Assembly (NCBI RefSeq): GCF_046630445.1
Contig: NC_092340.1
Span: 15,850,001 to 15,914,000 of the forward strand
Reading direction: 5' to 3'
Origin: Rutidosis leptorrhynchoides
Lineage: Eukaryota > Streptophyta > Magnoliopsida > Asterales > Asteraceae
Length of the DNA stretch: 64,000 nt
How positions within the stretch are numbered: the stretch's first letter is position 1; every line of letters begins with the position of its first letter. Positions 39,070 to 52,300 of the stretch are shown one piece after another. A model generated the notes under the pieces. That model did not search any database, was not told the origin of the DNA, and was given only the letters and a program-made list of their open reading frames with translations. The translations under genes and the position numbers were made by a program.

Positions 39070-39155
<86 letters not shown>
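39070..39155. repeat. (TA)n(CA)n microsatellite
   Basis: About 37 TA repeats followed by cacacacacacaca, abutting the Helitron end at 39156. Confidence 0.95.
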
Positions 39156-39157
<2 letters not shown>

Positions 39158-39200
39158 AGGTTTTTGAGCCCGTGCGTTGCACGGGTGTGTAAAAAAGGTG
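39156..39200 (-). mobile_element. Helitron-like 3' terminus (reverse), perfect hairpin
   Basis: Hairpin cccgtgcgttgcacggg (39169-39185; 7-bp perfect stem), 9 nt spacer, CTAG (39159-39156) on the minus strand, then T. The element extends to the right, but the 5' end is not found. Confidence 0.6.
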
Positions 39201-39278
39201 AAAAAATGTAATTTGCAGTTCATATTGTTATGTGAATAGCAATACTAAAATAGGAAAAGTATAAGAATTGTTTAAGAA

Positions 39279-39445
39279 GTCGTGGTGTTGACAAAATTTA
39301 AAAAAATCTTTTGAGTCTAAGAGCCAGTGATGTTGACAAATTTTGTAAATTCCTTTTGAGTTTAAGAGCCCGTGGTGTTGAAGAATTTTATAAGTTCTTT
39401 TAAGTTTAAGAGCCCGTGGTGTTGACAAATTTTATAAATGGTTTT
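39279..39445. repeat. 45-bp minisatellite, four copies
   Basis: Units starting gcccgtggtgttga (variants gtcgtggtg, gccagtgatg) at 39279, 39323, 39368 and 39412; the last is partial. Located just inside the Helitron-like element. Confidence 0.8.
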
Positions 39446-40293
39446 AGGTGGTGTTAGTAACTTAATGTCTACAATTTATTTCTCTAATTAATATCTTTTT
39501 TTAATATATAAATTATATACTACGTAATATTTAGAGTAAATTGAAAATTTGATATGGAACGTAACATTAGTAAAGTATAAGTTATATTATTTTAGAATTA
39601 TTATGTACAATTATTTTTTGAATAAAAGTGTAACCCGCAAGTTTAGTTTTAGAAAAATTGTTAGTCATTTTAGCAAAATAATGGTACTCGGGAGAGTCAT
39701 CATGTCTAATTAATATTATAATAGTTATAATTGCGTTTTCATAAATATTTTAAGGACCTAAAATGTAAATTCAAATCACTTCCATATTTATTGCTAAAAA
39801 GAAATGCTCCATTGATAGTGCATCGAATTTTCGTTTCGAATATAATTTATTGCGTTTTGTTGGTAAAGTTATTTCGAGTTGACGGTGATGGCGGTGGAAC
39901 CTAACTCGCGGCGAACAAAAAGATAAAGCCATTAAATAATTTTGGTACGTTTTGTTGGTAGATTTATATTAAATAGTGAATTTAAATTTTTGGCCTTTAA
40001 AATTATCTTTTATATCACTAATAAATTGTAATTACTCCATATATCTATTTGAGCTAGTCCAAATGAACATTAGACTTCCCACTTCTTCGACACCAACCAC
40101 AAAACTTTTACCCGTTTCAAAACAAACACAAAACCTTTAAACTCCTAAAATTTATCACAAACCTCTTTATTTTTTACATATCAACTACAAAAACTACATT
40201 CTTTATACATTAACACAAAACTTTTTTATCACTATCATTTTATTACTACTATTATTATTACTATTATTATATTATTATTACTATATTATTACT
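39446..40293. other. Intergenic DNA
   Basis: No coding region. A CG-richer patch (cgaacaaaaagataaagcc, near 39910) and a short ATT tract (40240-40290) precede the copia LTR. Confidence 0.4.
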
Positions 40294-41248
40294 TGTTGAG
40301 TCCCTAAAATAATTAAGGATTTAATTATGACAAAACAGTAATTTATTTGCACTAAAATGTTATGTGCAGCCAGCACAAGTTTGTTTATGTATAGACAGCA
40401 AATATTGCTATGTCAAGTGTTCAGTATGCTGCCTAGTCTACCAGCACAAGGTATAGTGTATTCTTCGAATCAGCACAGGATGAGTACCCAGCAATTCAAG
40501 AATATCAAGTGACTCAGCATAAGAAGAACCAGTAAACCTGGTAAGCAGCATACAACACAAGACAGCCATGCTCCATTACAAGCATGGTGGTTTCCCGAGT
40601 GGTCTACATCAATTGCACTATTCAACAGAAATCAAAGACAAAGTTGAACAGGAAAGGACACGCGTCGGCGGCTGACAAGTGACCTTACAAGACCACGTAG
40701 GAATGCAGAAGTTTAACGCATGTGCAGATATGTGCTATACTTTGTCAACGCCTAGGGAACACAACATTCTATTTGTTTAAACAAATAGTGGTGCCAAACC
40801 GAATTTGGGTGTTCCTGCAAATAGCTACCAAAGAGGAAAGAGGAGAGCACACTCTCTGATGCAGTTGTCCCCACAAGTACAGACATCCTATGTACCAGTG
40901 GACAATAGAACCATTACACGGTTAATAAGACTACTATAAATTGTTGTATCAACTATTGTAACAACTAGTGGTGTGGGTTTTGTTATTTAGAGTTCAAAAC
41001 GTGTAATAGCTTTAAGTTTATCCTCATAGCTATACTTAGGTAAATCTATATCAACCAACTATCATTCCGTCAAGGATAGTTGTAATTCTTTGTGATTTAA
41101 TCAATAAAGAATAACATTTAAAAAATTATCTTTGACTCTATTTACATTACATGCTTGAATACTAAACTGTGTTTAATTGGTTAGTTAATTAAAAGAAATT
41201 GTATTCACTCCCTCTACAATACTCCTGTTGTTAATCAAGGAACCAACA
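40294..41248 (+). mobile_element. 5' LTR of SIRE-like copia element 2
   Basis: Starts TGTTGAGTCCC and ends aaccaaca; 955 bp. It is rich in cagcaca words (several copies between 40366 and 40560). The sequence after 40900 reads like a transcript leader. The 3' LTR is outside the window or lost. Confidence 0.75.
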
Positions 41249-41250
41249 AC

Positions 41251-41261
41251 TGGTATCAAAG
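41251..41261 (+). promoter_or_regulatory. Primer-binding site of copia element 2
   Basis: tggtatcaaag, 2 nt after the LTR. It matches the tRNA-iMet complement for 8 nt and then diverges. Confidence 0.6.
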
Positions 41262-41303
41262 TTTCAGTCTTAATAATTTAATATCTTGGATCTGAATTCT
41301 CTC

Positions 41304-44300
41304 ATGGCTGCAAACTCAAATACATCTTACCTTGAAAATGGCTCATCCAATAGACCACCCAAATTTGATGAAGATGAGTATAAAATTTGGAAGGCAAGGT
41401 TCATGCTTCACCTGGAGTATATTGACCCACTTATGACTGGTATTGCCACAGATGGTCCATTTGTTTCAACTGAAACTATTGATAGCATTCCAGCCACTGC
41501 TGACACTCCTGACATTCCTGGCAGAGAGGTTGTTCTCACTCCAGCCAAATGGGATGCTAAGGACAAACGTCGTGTTGGACTTGACCCTAAGATCAGAACT
41601 CTGTTAGCTATAACTTTACCTAACCACCTGTTCAAACTGATTAAGGGAAAGCTGAATGCTAAGCTTATGTTAGACTATCTAGATGTTACTTATGAAGGCA
41701 TGGATGAGGTTAGGCAGAACAAGATCATTGCTTTGAAAAGAGAGTATGAAATGTTCTTTGCCTATAAGAATGAGACCCTTAAGCAAACCTTCATTAGGTT
41801 TAACTCCTTAGTTGCTGACCTGCTTACTTTAAAAATCACATATACTGATTTTGAACAAGTAAACAAATTCATTGACTCACTGCTTACTAAATGAAAACCT
41901 GTCACTGACCCCTTAAGAACCACCCAGACCTTAAAGAACTTTAACATGTCCTCTCTTTATGGTACACTTTGGAACCATGAGAAGGCATAAGCTAAACTTG
42001 AACTAAATTTAAAAGAAAACTTTAAGTCTGCCCCCACCACCTCAAAATCCTTAAAAACTGATGATACTGCTCTTATTGCTGCTGCTAAAAAGAAAGCTCA
42101 AAAAGCTTTACTGGTTCAAAAGTTGATGGCAAAAGATGAGTCAGCTGAAGATGAGGTGGATAGTGGTACTGGGTTTGAAGAAAGCAGTGATGATAAAGAT
42201 GATGTGGAAGGGTTTGCTGAAGGTATGGATTTGCTGGCTAGGCAGTTCAAAAGGTTCAATCGTAATAGAACCAGCAAGCCATACAAAGGGAGTAAGAAAC
42301 CAAGTGCTAGGTATATCAGCAAATCAGTTAAGGGTCCTAAATCTGAGTATTACAATTGTGGAAAGGTTGGACATTTTGCTGCTGAATGCATGTCCAGGAA
42401 ACCTTCAACATCACATGCTAACTCCTTCTCAAAAGCTGATAAGTAGAAGAACAAGTACAAAGCTATGAAGGCTCAGATGAAGAAAAGTGCAAAGGCTGAT
42501 AAGAAGGGAAAGAAGCCAGAAAAGGTTCTAGTTGCTGAGCATCATGATTGGGATGAAACCAGCTCTTCTTCATCTTCTGACAGTGATACTGATGATGATG
42601 ATGCTGGTTATGCTTCTGGTAAAAAGCTGTGTTTGATGGCCAAGGAGGTCGAGGAGTCTAATGAGGATGATAATGGTAGTATGTTTTTGGCTGATATGAG
42701 GGAAGTTGATCTGAAAAAGGATTCACCTCAATGGAAATCTGAAATGCTGTATAAGGACATTCAAAACAAGCAAATCTGGTATCTCGATAGTGGTTGTTCG
42801 AGACATATGACCGGATGTAAGTCCCTGCTGATGGACTATCAAGAAAAGGATGGTCCAGTTGTATCATATGGAGATAATTCGTTGAGTTACACAAAGGGTT
42901 TTGGTACTTTAACAAATGGGAATGTTACATTTTCAAATGTAGCATATGTCGTTGGGCTTAAACATAATTTACTCAGCATAAGCCAACTGACAAGCAAAAG
43001 TAAGATAGTCCAATTCAGAAGGAAAATTGGCACTATTTTTGATAAGACAGGGAAGCCACTACTGACAGTAAAAAGACATGAGAACATGTATCAAATTGAC
43101 ATGAACACAGCAGTCACAACAACTAATACTTGTTTTTATTCAAAGGCAGCAGACAACCTCAAGTGGTTATGGCACAAGAGACTCTTACATCTCAACTTCA
43201 AAGATATTCATAAGTTATCTAGTAAAAGTTTGGTGTCTGGGCTACCCACAATGTCTTATGTGAAGGACAGATTATGTCCTGGATGTGAAAAAGGGAAGCA
43301 TCACCATGCCTCATTCAAATCAAAGCAGATTTCGTCTGTTGAGAAACCATTTCACCTTCTTCATATGGATCTTTTTGGTCCTGTTAATATAGCCAGCTGT
43401 AGTGGGAAGAAGTATACACTGGTGATTGTTGATGAATATTCCAGATACACTTGGGTGTTCTTTTTGAAGCAAAAGAGTGAAGCTGCTGATGAAATTATCA
43501 ATTTTATCAAAAGAATGGAACTATTGAATGGGCAACTGGTGAAGCAGCTTAGAAGTGATCATGGTACATAATTCAGAAATGCAACATTGGAAGAATTTTG
43601 TGCTGACAAAGGTATTTCACATAACTTTTCTGCTGTGAGAACACCTCAACAGAATGTTGTTGCAGAAAGAAGAAACTGAACTGTCATTGAAGCAGCAAGA
43701 TCTATGTTGGCTGAGTCTGGGTTGAAAAATTCATATTGGGCAGAAGCTGTGAACACTGCTTGTTTTACCTAGAATAGATCTTTAATTGTGAAAAGACATC
43801 TGAAAACTGCTTATGAAGTTCTCAAAGGCAGAAGACCCTCAATTTCATTTCTTCATGTATTTTTTTTTTCTTTTTTCGAAAAGCCATTTCTTCATGTATT
43901 TGGCACTCCCTGTTTCATTCTAAACAATAGGGATCGGCTAGGCAAGTTTGATGCTAAGGCTGATGAAGGTATATTCTTGGGATATTCCAACATGTCAAAG
44001 GCATGCAGGGTTTTCAATAAAAGAATGGGCTGTTTTGAAGAATCCATTAATGTTAAATTTGATGAAACTGCCCCTATTTCATCTGCTAGTCAAGAAGATG
44101 AAGAGTTATTGTTTGAAGAGCTTACTCAGCAAGCTCTTGATGATGAAGAAGAACCAGCAGCATTTTCCTCTCCAATCCAAGTTGCTGGGTTCTCTGATGA
44201 TGAGATGGAACACTCTGTTCCATCTGTGTCTAAACCATGTGGACCTACTCGCTCTACTGAAGTTTTACAACTGGAGCATAGGTCTACTGGTTCTGAAGGA

Positions 44301-45665
44301 TCTCAAGCTGGTACTGGTTACACTCATAATGAACAGTTGTCTCCCACGACTGCTCATTCCTCTGAGCCAGCTGATGATCAAGATATTGTGTGTTCCACAA
44401 CAAGCTCACCTGTTCATAACACTAGATGGACAAAGGAGCATCCAATTGAACAAGTTATTGGTAATTTGGCAAGCGGTGTTAAAACAAGAAGACATGCAAC
44501 CAGCAACTTTTGTATACATGTAAACTTTGTGTCTACCATTGAACCTACATGTCCTGATGAAGCAATCAAAGATCCAAGCTGGGCAGGAGCTATGCAAGAA
44601 GAGATCTCCCAGTTTGATAGGAATAAGGTTTGGATATTGGTACCTAAACCTGATGATGAAACTAAGAAGATCATTTGTACCAAGTGGGTCCTCAAGAATA
44701 AGATGGATGAAGATGAGATTGTGATCAGAAACAAAGCTAGATTGGTAGCTCAGGGTTTCAAACAGGAAGAAGGATTAAATTATGGAGAGAGATATGCTCC
44801 AGTGGCTAGGATGGAAGCTATCAGATTGTTCTTGGCATATGATACTAAGATGAAATTTAGGGTATTCCAGATGGATGTTAAATCTGCATTTCTAAATGGG
44901 AAGTTGCAAGAAGAAGTTTATGTCAAACAACCTCCTGGTTTTGTAAGCAGTAAATATCCAGACCATGTCTACAAGCTAGACAAAGCTCATTATGGCCTCA
45001 AACAGGCACCAAGAGCATGGTATGAGACACTTCATGTGTATCTCACTGGCATAGGTTTTAAAGTTGGAACAATTGATACCACTCTATTCTCAAAAGAGAT
45101 AGATGGTGATCTCTTGCTGGTATAGATATATGTGGATGATATTATTTATGGATCTAAAAATGAGAAACATTGTCAAGATTTTTCAAAACTTATGTCAAAG
45201 AAATATGAAATGAGCTTACAAAGAGATTTGCAATACTTTTTAGGATTGCAAATTAAACAACTTGATGATGGAATTTCTATAAGTCAAGATAAATATATCA
45301 AAGATATGTTAAAGAAATTTGGTATGACCTGTTTAAAAGATATAGGGACCCCAATGACAGCATCTATTAAAATAGATGCTGATCCCAATGGTGAACCAGT
45401 AAATATCACTGAATATAGAGGTATGATTGGATCCCTACTTTATCTTACAGCCAGCAGACCAGATATTATGTTTGCCACATGTCTCTGTGCCAGATATCAA
45501 GCTGATCCTAAAGAGTCACACTTGCTAGCAGTAAAAAGGATATTTAGGTATCTGAAAGGTACTGCTAAACATGGTCTTTGGTATCCCAAAGACCAGGATT
45601 TTGAGCTAATTGAGTATTCAGATGCTGACTTTGCAGGGTGTAAAATAGACAGGAAAAGTACTACT
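41304..45665 (+). pseudogene. SIRE/Maximus-like copia element 2 gag-pol, first part
   Basis: Start ATG 41304 (MAANSNTSYLENGSS). Gag is followed by a zinc knuckle, YNCGKVGHFAAEC, with the first Cys changed to Tyr. Next come an acidic Ser/Asp run, protease IWYLDSGCSRHMTG (about 42775) and the integrase core (HMDLFGP, DEYSRYTWVFF, RSDHGT). Reverse transcriptase follows (NKARLVAQGF, MDVKSAFLNG, YVDDIIYG near 45130), then RNase H up to SDADFAGCKIDRKSTT. In-frame stops occur near 41892, 41989, 42444, 43569, 43677, 43770 and 45123, and a T-rich insert lies at about 43858-43880. The frame is then cut at 45666 by solo LTR-C. Lineage follows from gag size, knuckle type and the env-like region downstream. 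Confidence 0.88.
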
Positions 45666-48350
45666 TGTAATGACCCGGAATTTTTTGACCAAATTATACT
45701 TATGAGATTAATATTTACATAAATTAAACCATACCAACATGATAAGAAATCCAAATTGTTGAGACTTGTGTTTTGAAAAGAGTTTTACACAACGTTTGAC
45801 CGTCCAATATGACCGATGATATCACGAACTATATAACATACGATAATTATACGTTTATGTATATATATGTATTTATATATATTTAACATGATCTAAGGAT
45901 GGTTTAACATCTCATTGTGTACTAATGACAATGAGTTATAAGTATATTTTGAAACTACTAACTTAAGTTTTCAAAACGATAACTATACGTAACATTCTTT
46001 GATATATATACTTATAATCTATAATGCTTATACATGTATCGTATATATAATGTATTTAATCACTTTTTAAGGACTTAAATACATAAAACAATATAAGTAT
46101 ATTCACAAAAGATAGCTATATTTGAATTCTCGTTCCGTTTCCTCAAGATTTATATACGTATATCTAGGGTATATGTACCCGTATCATACCCAGCTTCTAT
46201 ACGTATTTACTATTGGTATATTCACATCAAATCAACATCCTAATCAACATTATTACTGCCCTAGATATGAGGTAACTAGAATTTTTCAAGTAGTATGAAT
46301 TATTAGTAAGAAAACAAAATTAGGAATCTTTTTCTTTCTTTATAAACTAAAAACGTTTTTATAAATGAACATCATTTCTTCACTCCATTTTCTCATACCT
46401 ACACCCTCATTTCTCTCTCAAAATACTCCTAACTTCATACTTGATCATCTCCAAGCATTTTCCCCATCATTTAGCTTCAATTACAAGCCTTAAACACCAT
46501 AAGAAAACTCTTTCAAGAACATATCAAAATAACCACCCATTTGAAGAAGTTTACTTCCAATCTTTTGATCTAACTCCACCACTCTTTGATTCCAATATTA
46601 TTTCTTATCTTTTGCAGTAACTTTGTCCAAGTAACTTGAGGTAGTAACCTTGTTCATAATCTTATTCAATTCATATTCATATAGCTATCTTATTTTGTGG
46701 TATAAAATTTTAACAACAAGAACATAGTTTGAATGATTTCAAACTTGTTCGCAAACTAAATAGATCCTTCTAACTTAATTTTTAAAACACTTCAAGACCT
46801 GTAATATATCATAATGATATGCTAACCTAACAAGATATAACTTGGTTTTACAAAGAACATCTTAAAAACTGAATGTACGTCGCCGGAGTGCAACCGGGGG
46901 CTGTTTTGGGTTGGATAATTAAAAACCATCTTGAACTTTGAATTGGAAGTTCATGTTCTGGAAAAATGATATTTCTTATGAATATGCTAACACATAAAAA
47001 TTTCATGGTTTAACTCAAAGTGTAAGTATTTTTAGAAAAATGATCATTAAATGTTGTTTTTATGATGGAAAATGATCACTTTCATAAGTTTCACCAAAGT
47101 TTGACCTATAACCTATGATTTCGAATACAAACTAAGGTATTTTCAGTTCATATTCTTAAAATTTGACTGGATCCAAGGAAGTGGCAAGTTGAACCAACAA
47201 AAACGGAGTTGTAATGAAGAAACTACGACTAAAACAAGATTGGGTATCCGAAGCTAGTTTAGCTACGAAAATATTTGGAGAAAAAGTAAATTAATCATAT
47301 CTTTTCTAATTAATATAATATTTTTTATATAATTACTTATGATTTGATTTTATATATTTCAGGACCACCCGTAAACAACACGAGAAGATTAATCATAAGA
47401 CCTCATGATTGTACGCAACACGTCATTTGACAACACGGTACTTTATGTACGCAACACGTCATTTGACAACATGGTACCATAGGTAGAGATTAATTCTGAT
47501 CAATACGAATACGATGGGGTCTTTATTTATTTTATTTAAGCAACTAATTGTGGACCACTAACATCGGACTGCTAACTACGGACTAAGAAAATATTAAAAG
47601 TATATATATATGTAACGATTACTTAAAAAGAAAATATGTTGATATATTATATATATGGTTAGGTTCGTGATATCTATCGGAGCCAAGTCGAATTAAATAC
47701 CTTCAAGGCAAAAGTAAGTTTCATTTGCTCCCTTTTTAATTACTTTTGCAATATATATTTTTGGGCTGAGAATACATGCGTTGCTTTTATAAATGTTTAC
47801 AAAATAGATACAAGTACTTAAAAATATATTCTACGTTGAGTTGTACCACTGGCATATTTTCCTGTAGCTTGGTAACTACTATTTACATGGGTATTGTAAA
47901 CGCGAATCCTGTTGATAGATCTATCGGGCCTGACAACCCCAACCGGACTGGACGACCAGTATTCAACGGTTGCACAGTACTTCGTTTTGGTGACTACACT
48001 TGGTACGGTGTAGTGAGATTTCATAATAAAGGGAATATGCGACGTTGATTAAATGTTAAGTATGGTTACCAAGTGCTCAACCACTTAGAATTCTTTACAT
48101 ACACTTGCGAGTGTATTATGTTTATGATTATGAAATCTTGTGGTCTATTAATATATTGAAATGATTGTTATGATAAATCTATGAACTCACCAACCTTTTG
48201 GTTGACACTTTAAAGCATGTTTATTCTCAGGTACGAATTAAGTCTTCCGCTGTGCATTTGCTCAATATAAGGACATTACTTGGAGCCGATCATCGCAATG
48301 GGACCAAATGTTGATGACTTCGTCCAGGTGGATTAGGACGGGTCCTTTCA
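45666..48350 (+). mobile_element. Solo LTR-C inside copia RNase H
   Basis: Begins TGTAATGACCCGG and ends gggtcctttca. CTACT flanks both sides (45661-45665 and 48351-48355), so it is a solo LTR with a perfect 5-bp duplication. RNase H resumes in frame beyond it. It is homologous to LTRs A, B and E at the start and over the last 700 bp or so, including the hairpin (48191-48204) and gtttattctcaggt. It contains a 36-bp tandem duplication (47410-47479). Confidence 0.93.
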
Positions 48351-48759
48351 CTACTGGTGGTTGCCAGTTACTGGGTGGTAGGCTAGTCAGCTGGACGAGC
48401 AAAAAGAAATATACTGTGTCCACATCTACTGCTGAGGCAGAATATGTTTCTGCTAGTAGTTGTACTGCTCAAGTACTATAGATGCAAAGCTAGCTGAAGG
48501 ACTATGGTGTTCATGTTACAAAAACTCCAATCTACTGTGACAACACAAGTGCTATTGCTATTACCAACAATCCTGTGATGCATTCTAGAACAAAGCACAT
48601 TGACGTTCGATATCATTTCATAAGGGATCATGTTCAGAAAGGAGACGTGGAGCTACATTTTATTTCAACAGACCAGCAGTTAGCAGATCTTTTCACAAAG
48701 CCCTTAGATGAGAAACGTTTTAACTATATCATCTCTGAGCTGGGTATGCTTGAACTTTA
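48351..48759 (+). pseudogene. Copia element 2 RNase H, second part
   Basis: Continues the RNase H frame: GRLVSWTSKKKYTVSTSTAE (about 48389-48440), VSASSCTAQ, then stops at 48478 and 48490. An open stretch follows, with YCDNTSAIAI, MHSRTKHIDVRYHFIRDHV and LADLFTKPL, ending at TAA 48757-48759. These are the standard C-terminal motifs of copia pol. Confidence 0.9.
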
Positions 48760-49370
48760 AAATAAAAGACAATTTTGTTGGTGTGATGGCTCTACAACAT
48801 GTAGGGCAAACCAGTAAGTCACAAATTCTTTCATTTACTGCCTACATGTCAAACAGTTAGCACAACAAGGTCTTTTATATCATGGTTATTCAATGTTCAA
48901 AACAAAATAATTAATAGCTCACAATACTTAAATGATACCTTAAATCTGAAACTCATTTACTCCCAATGATTTAAAATTAAATTCATTACATATTAAATAT
49001 CACAAAGAATTTTTGTATTTAATACAAAATTTATCTTATGGTTTTTAACTTCAAATTGAATTGAAAACTGCTGCATTTAATGCTTAATGGGAGGTATGAG
49101 TGTTCAAGCCGATTAAATGTCTTATCAACAGTCTGTGTCTCCTCAAAAACGTACCAGTCTGTCACATCTGCCCACGCGCCTGCAGATGACAGTTGCCATT
49201 TTCTCTCCCCTGCACTTTTTCCACCAATCCGAAAGGTTAAATAAGGTGATCAATTCCACATAATAACCTTCGGTTATTAACTCTTTGATTTACCTTTCAA
49301 ATACACACTCCTCTCTCTAAAAATCCCGAATCTTCAAATACTTCATACATTCATCTTCAACATTTCATCA
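48760..49370 (+). other. Spacer between pol and env-like region
   Basis: About 0.6 kb without ORFs. The stretch at 49240-49370 reads like a transcript leader before the ATG at 49371 (ctctctctaaaaatcc, catcttcaacatttcatca). Confidence 0.5.
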
Positions 49371-52300
49371 ATGGCAGAACAACAACACCAATCACCACCT
49401 GCTGAGAATCAGCCACAGGAACAACAACAGCCGGCACAACACCCTCTACCGGTCATCGAGGAACAAGTAGTACAGGGTCTACTATTCAATCTTCACCCCA
49501 ACCTGATCAGGGCTGCTAAGGCACCAGACCATGACCTGATTCGCCTTTCCAGAGGCAATTCAGCACACGCTCTCTCTATTCCCAACCTGATTCGCCTCTA
49601 TCCAGCCTATTTAGCAAGATTCTGGTATACTGTCACCATGGCCACCACTCAACAGAATGCTCCTTGTATTCTGGCATGGTGACTGAAACCCTAAACTGCT
49701 CGATCACTTTTGATGCCATCCGTCGTGCCCTTCAATTACCCGATGGTCCATTTGTTAATTAACTGATGAGCGATGATTTCAGGAGGGAAGTGCTGGAGAT
49801 AATCAGATATGCTGGTCCAATTGCTCATACGCCTCTAAGGAAGAACATGTCACCGCTGTGGTATTACTTTTTCAGGCTGCTGACCCAGTGTATCAGCCAA
49901 AAGTCTGGATGTTTTGATCAGTGCTCAGATTTTGAGGTGAAGATTGGTCACGGCATGTTGCTTAACCATAATATTGATTACGCCGGTGAAATCTATTTGA
50001 GGCTAAGGGAAATGGTGCTTGCACCCAAACGAACACATCTAATCCCCTTTTCAAGGTTTTTGAGCCTTGTTTTTGAAAATGAGCTGGGTGAAGCTTACCA
50101 GCAGATCGCTGATGAATCATTTGACCTGCCTCTAAAGCAAGGGGGATGCCAAAGGATAAACCTACTGCTCCATATGCTGCTTTGACCCCAGCAATGCTTG
50201 AGTATCTCGCTGCTCAAGGTGGAGTTGCCCAAACGACTGCCTCTGGTGTTGCACCAGCTGAGGGGGAGGGACCTCAACGTAAGCCAGCTATGAAAAGGAA
50301 GAAGCCAGCTACCTCAACTAGTACAGCCACCGTCTCACATACTGGTAAAGCAGTAGTTGTATTAGAATCTAGTGCTCTCTGATCATAAAGAACAACCCTA
50401 GTCTTATATACTGACTACTCACTTCTAGTATTGGAATCCGTTGCTTAACTATTTCTTGGTAACAGGTAAATCCAAACGAGCTAAAGCTGGCTCCAAGCAA
50501 ACCACAGGAGGGATTGCCCCAGTCTCAACTGCTGCTTCAGAAAAGGAAGCTGTTATGGAACCTGGTGTGTCTCTAGACCAAACAGCAGAAATCTCTAACT
50601 TAATTAAAAATATTTTAACTGCTGACTTAAAAAATGAAAGTGGAGTTAAAGGCACAATCTTTACTCCCAAGCTTTACTCCCAAGCTGACTGGTTTTAAAA
50701 CTAGTGTTAAGAAGAGTAGCAACCCATACTCTTCTAACCAGGCACTTCCACATTTTTCTAAAATGAACATCATGCAATATCCTCTGCTGACAGTACAACC
50801 AGCAGAGAACATAACTGACCCCCAAAGCAGTCTTGAGCTGGTTCCTCATCGTGTTGAATTAGCTCAGGCCACTGCACAGCCTAAATGTTACTTGGATCAT
50901 ACTAAGAGTCTCACTCCTACATCATTACCAGCCAGAACTCTTACACTATCTGGGTCAACATGTATTACCAATGAGTCAGCAGAGTCACAACTGTACTTAC
51001 AGACACCTAACTCTATCTCAATCGAAGGGCTGACTAAATCACCAGTCTGTCCCCAGAGACTAACAACATATGCAATTGTTAAGTCAAATTTATTTGGTTC
51101 TACAGTTGTTAACATAAAATGTTCTTTTGTTTAAGTTCTTAGCAGGGTAGATAAACAGGCAGAGGGGGAGCAAGAAAAGGATGTTATTGTTTCTACTGAT
51201 GAGCTCTCCGTTTCTTCTACTGGCGTTGGTGCTACTGATTTGTCTATTGGTGGTACTGATACTCGTACTGTTGCTTCTACTGCTGCTAGCTCTACTGGAG
51301 ACAATGTGGTTGCTGGTTCCACTGTTCTTACTGATAATGAGGAGTTAGCTACTGCTGATATTTCTGCTACTCCTCCTACTGTCTCTGGTATTGCTGCTTT
51401 AATCAATGATTCTGAAATGGTTGAGGAGATGATAATGGAACCTCCTCTTGTACTTGAAAAGGTCATTGGTAATATTGTTAAGGAGGTTCTTGATGTTGAT
51501 ATTTCTGGCACTACGACTGTTACTCCTCTAACTGCATCTATTGAGGAGATTATCACAGGTGGTGACCAAGATGACGTGGTGCTTACGGATGAGCTTATCG
51601 CAGCAAATGCTGCCTATTCTGCACATGTCACTGGTTCTACGGAACCCACTATGGATGCTGGTACCTCTGCTGCTACCACCACTGATTCTTCTCAGGCTAC
51701 TGCTTCTGCTGAGAAGAAACCATATGTGTGCCAGGTACCAGATCCTGATGAAGTTGTACCTAACTTCATCTATAGTGTAGTTTCCATCACTCCCAGAGTT
51801 GCCTTGCTGGTGGATCAGCTTACTATTGATCCCCAAAGTGCTATAATCTCAGCCAGCAAATTACCAGAAGAGGAGCTGACTGAGCTATTATCTCAGCTGG
51901 ATCGACCAGCAAGAGTAGAGGTATATGAGAGGTTGGCCACGATACAACAAGTTAATGAGAAGCAATACTATCACTACTTTGGTATGGCTCCAGCTGCTTC
52001 TCCATGGCCTGGTACATGGAGGCCTCTCAAGTTCATCATAGATCCTGCTACTGGTAAATGAGTTATGCAGAATGTCCCTGATTCGCCAGTACCTTCTGAT
52101 TCATCAGCTTCTTCCTCATCATCTTCTTCATCTGATGGTGATGCTGATAAAGGTACTGGTAAGGGCGGACCAGTTACTCATGATAATGTGACTGGTTCTA
52201 AAGATAAACCAGTGGATCTCAATGATGATGATAATGATGCTGACAAGGATACCAGTGGTTCTAAACCTTCGGATGAAGGTAAAAATGATGGTGATCATGG

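Larger units (their letters stand above)
37841..39070. mobile_element. Element with tatagggaga-type inverted ends between TA tracts
   Basis: The left end, tatagggagaggatccagtg, and the right end read in reverse, tatagggatcaaatgagaac, are imperfect inverted repeats. Each is embedded in a (TA)n tract, like the microsatellite-flanked Micron-type elements. Inside are a hAT-like insert (37861-about 38575) and a 20-bp tandem array (38765-39006). Superfamily not assigned. Confidence 0.45.

Noticed and set aside
39228-39428. Minus-strand 66-residue frame with repeated LLNSKGIYKICQHH words
   Set aside because: Produced by the 45-bp minisatellite, whose period is a multiple of three; no start context or homology.
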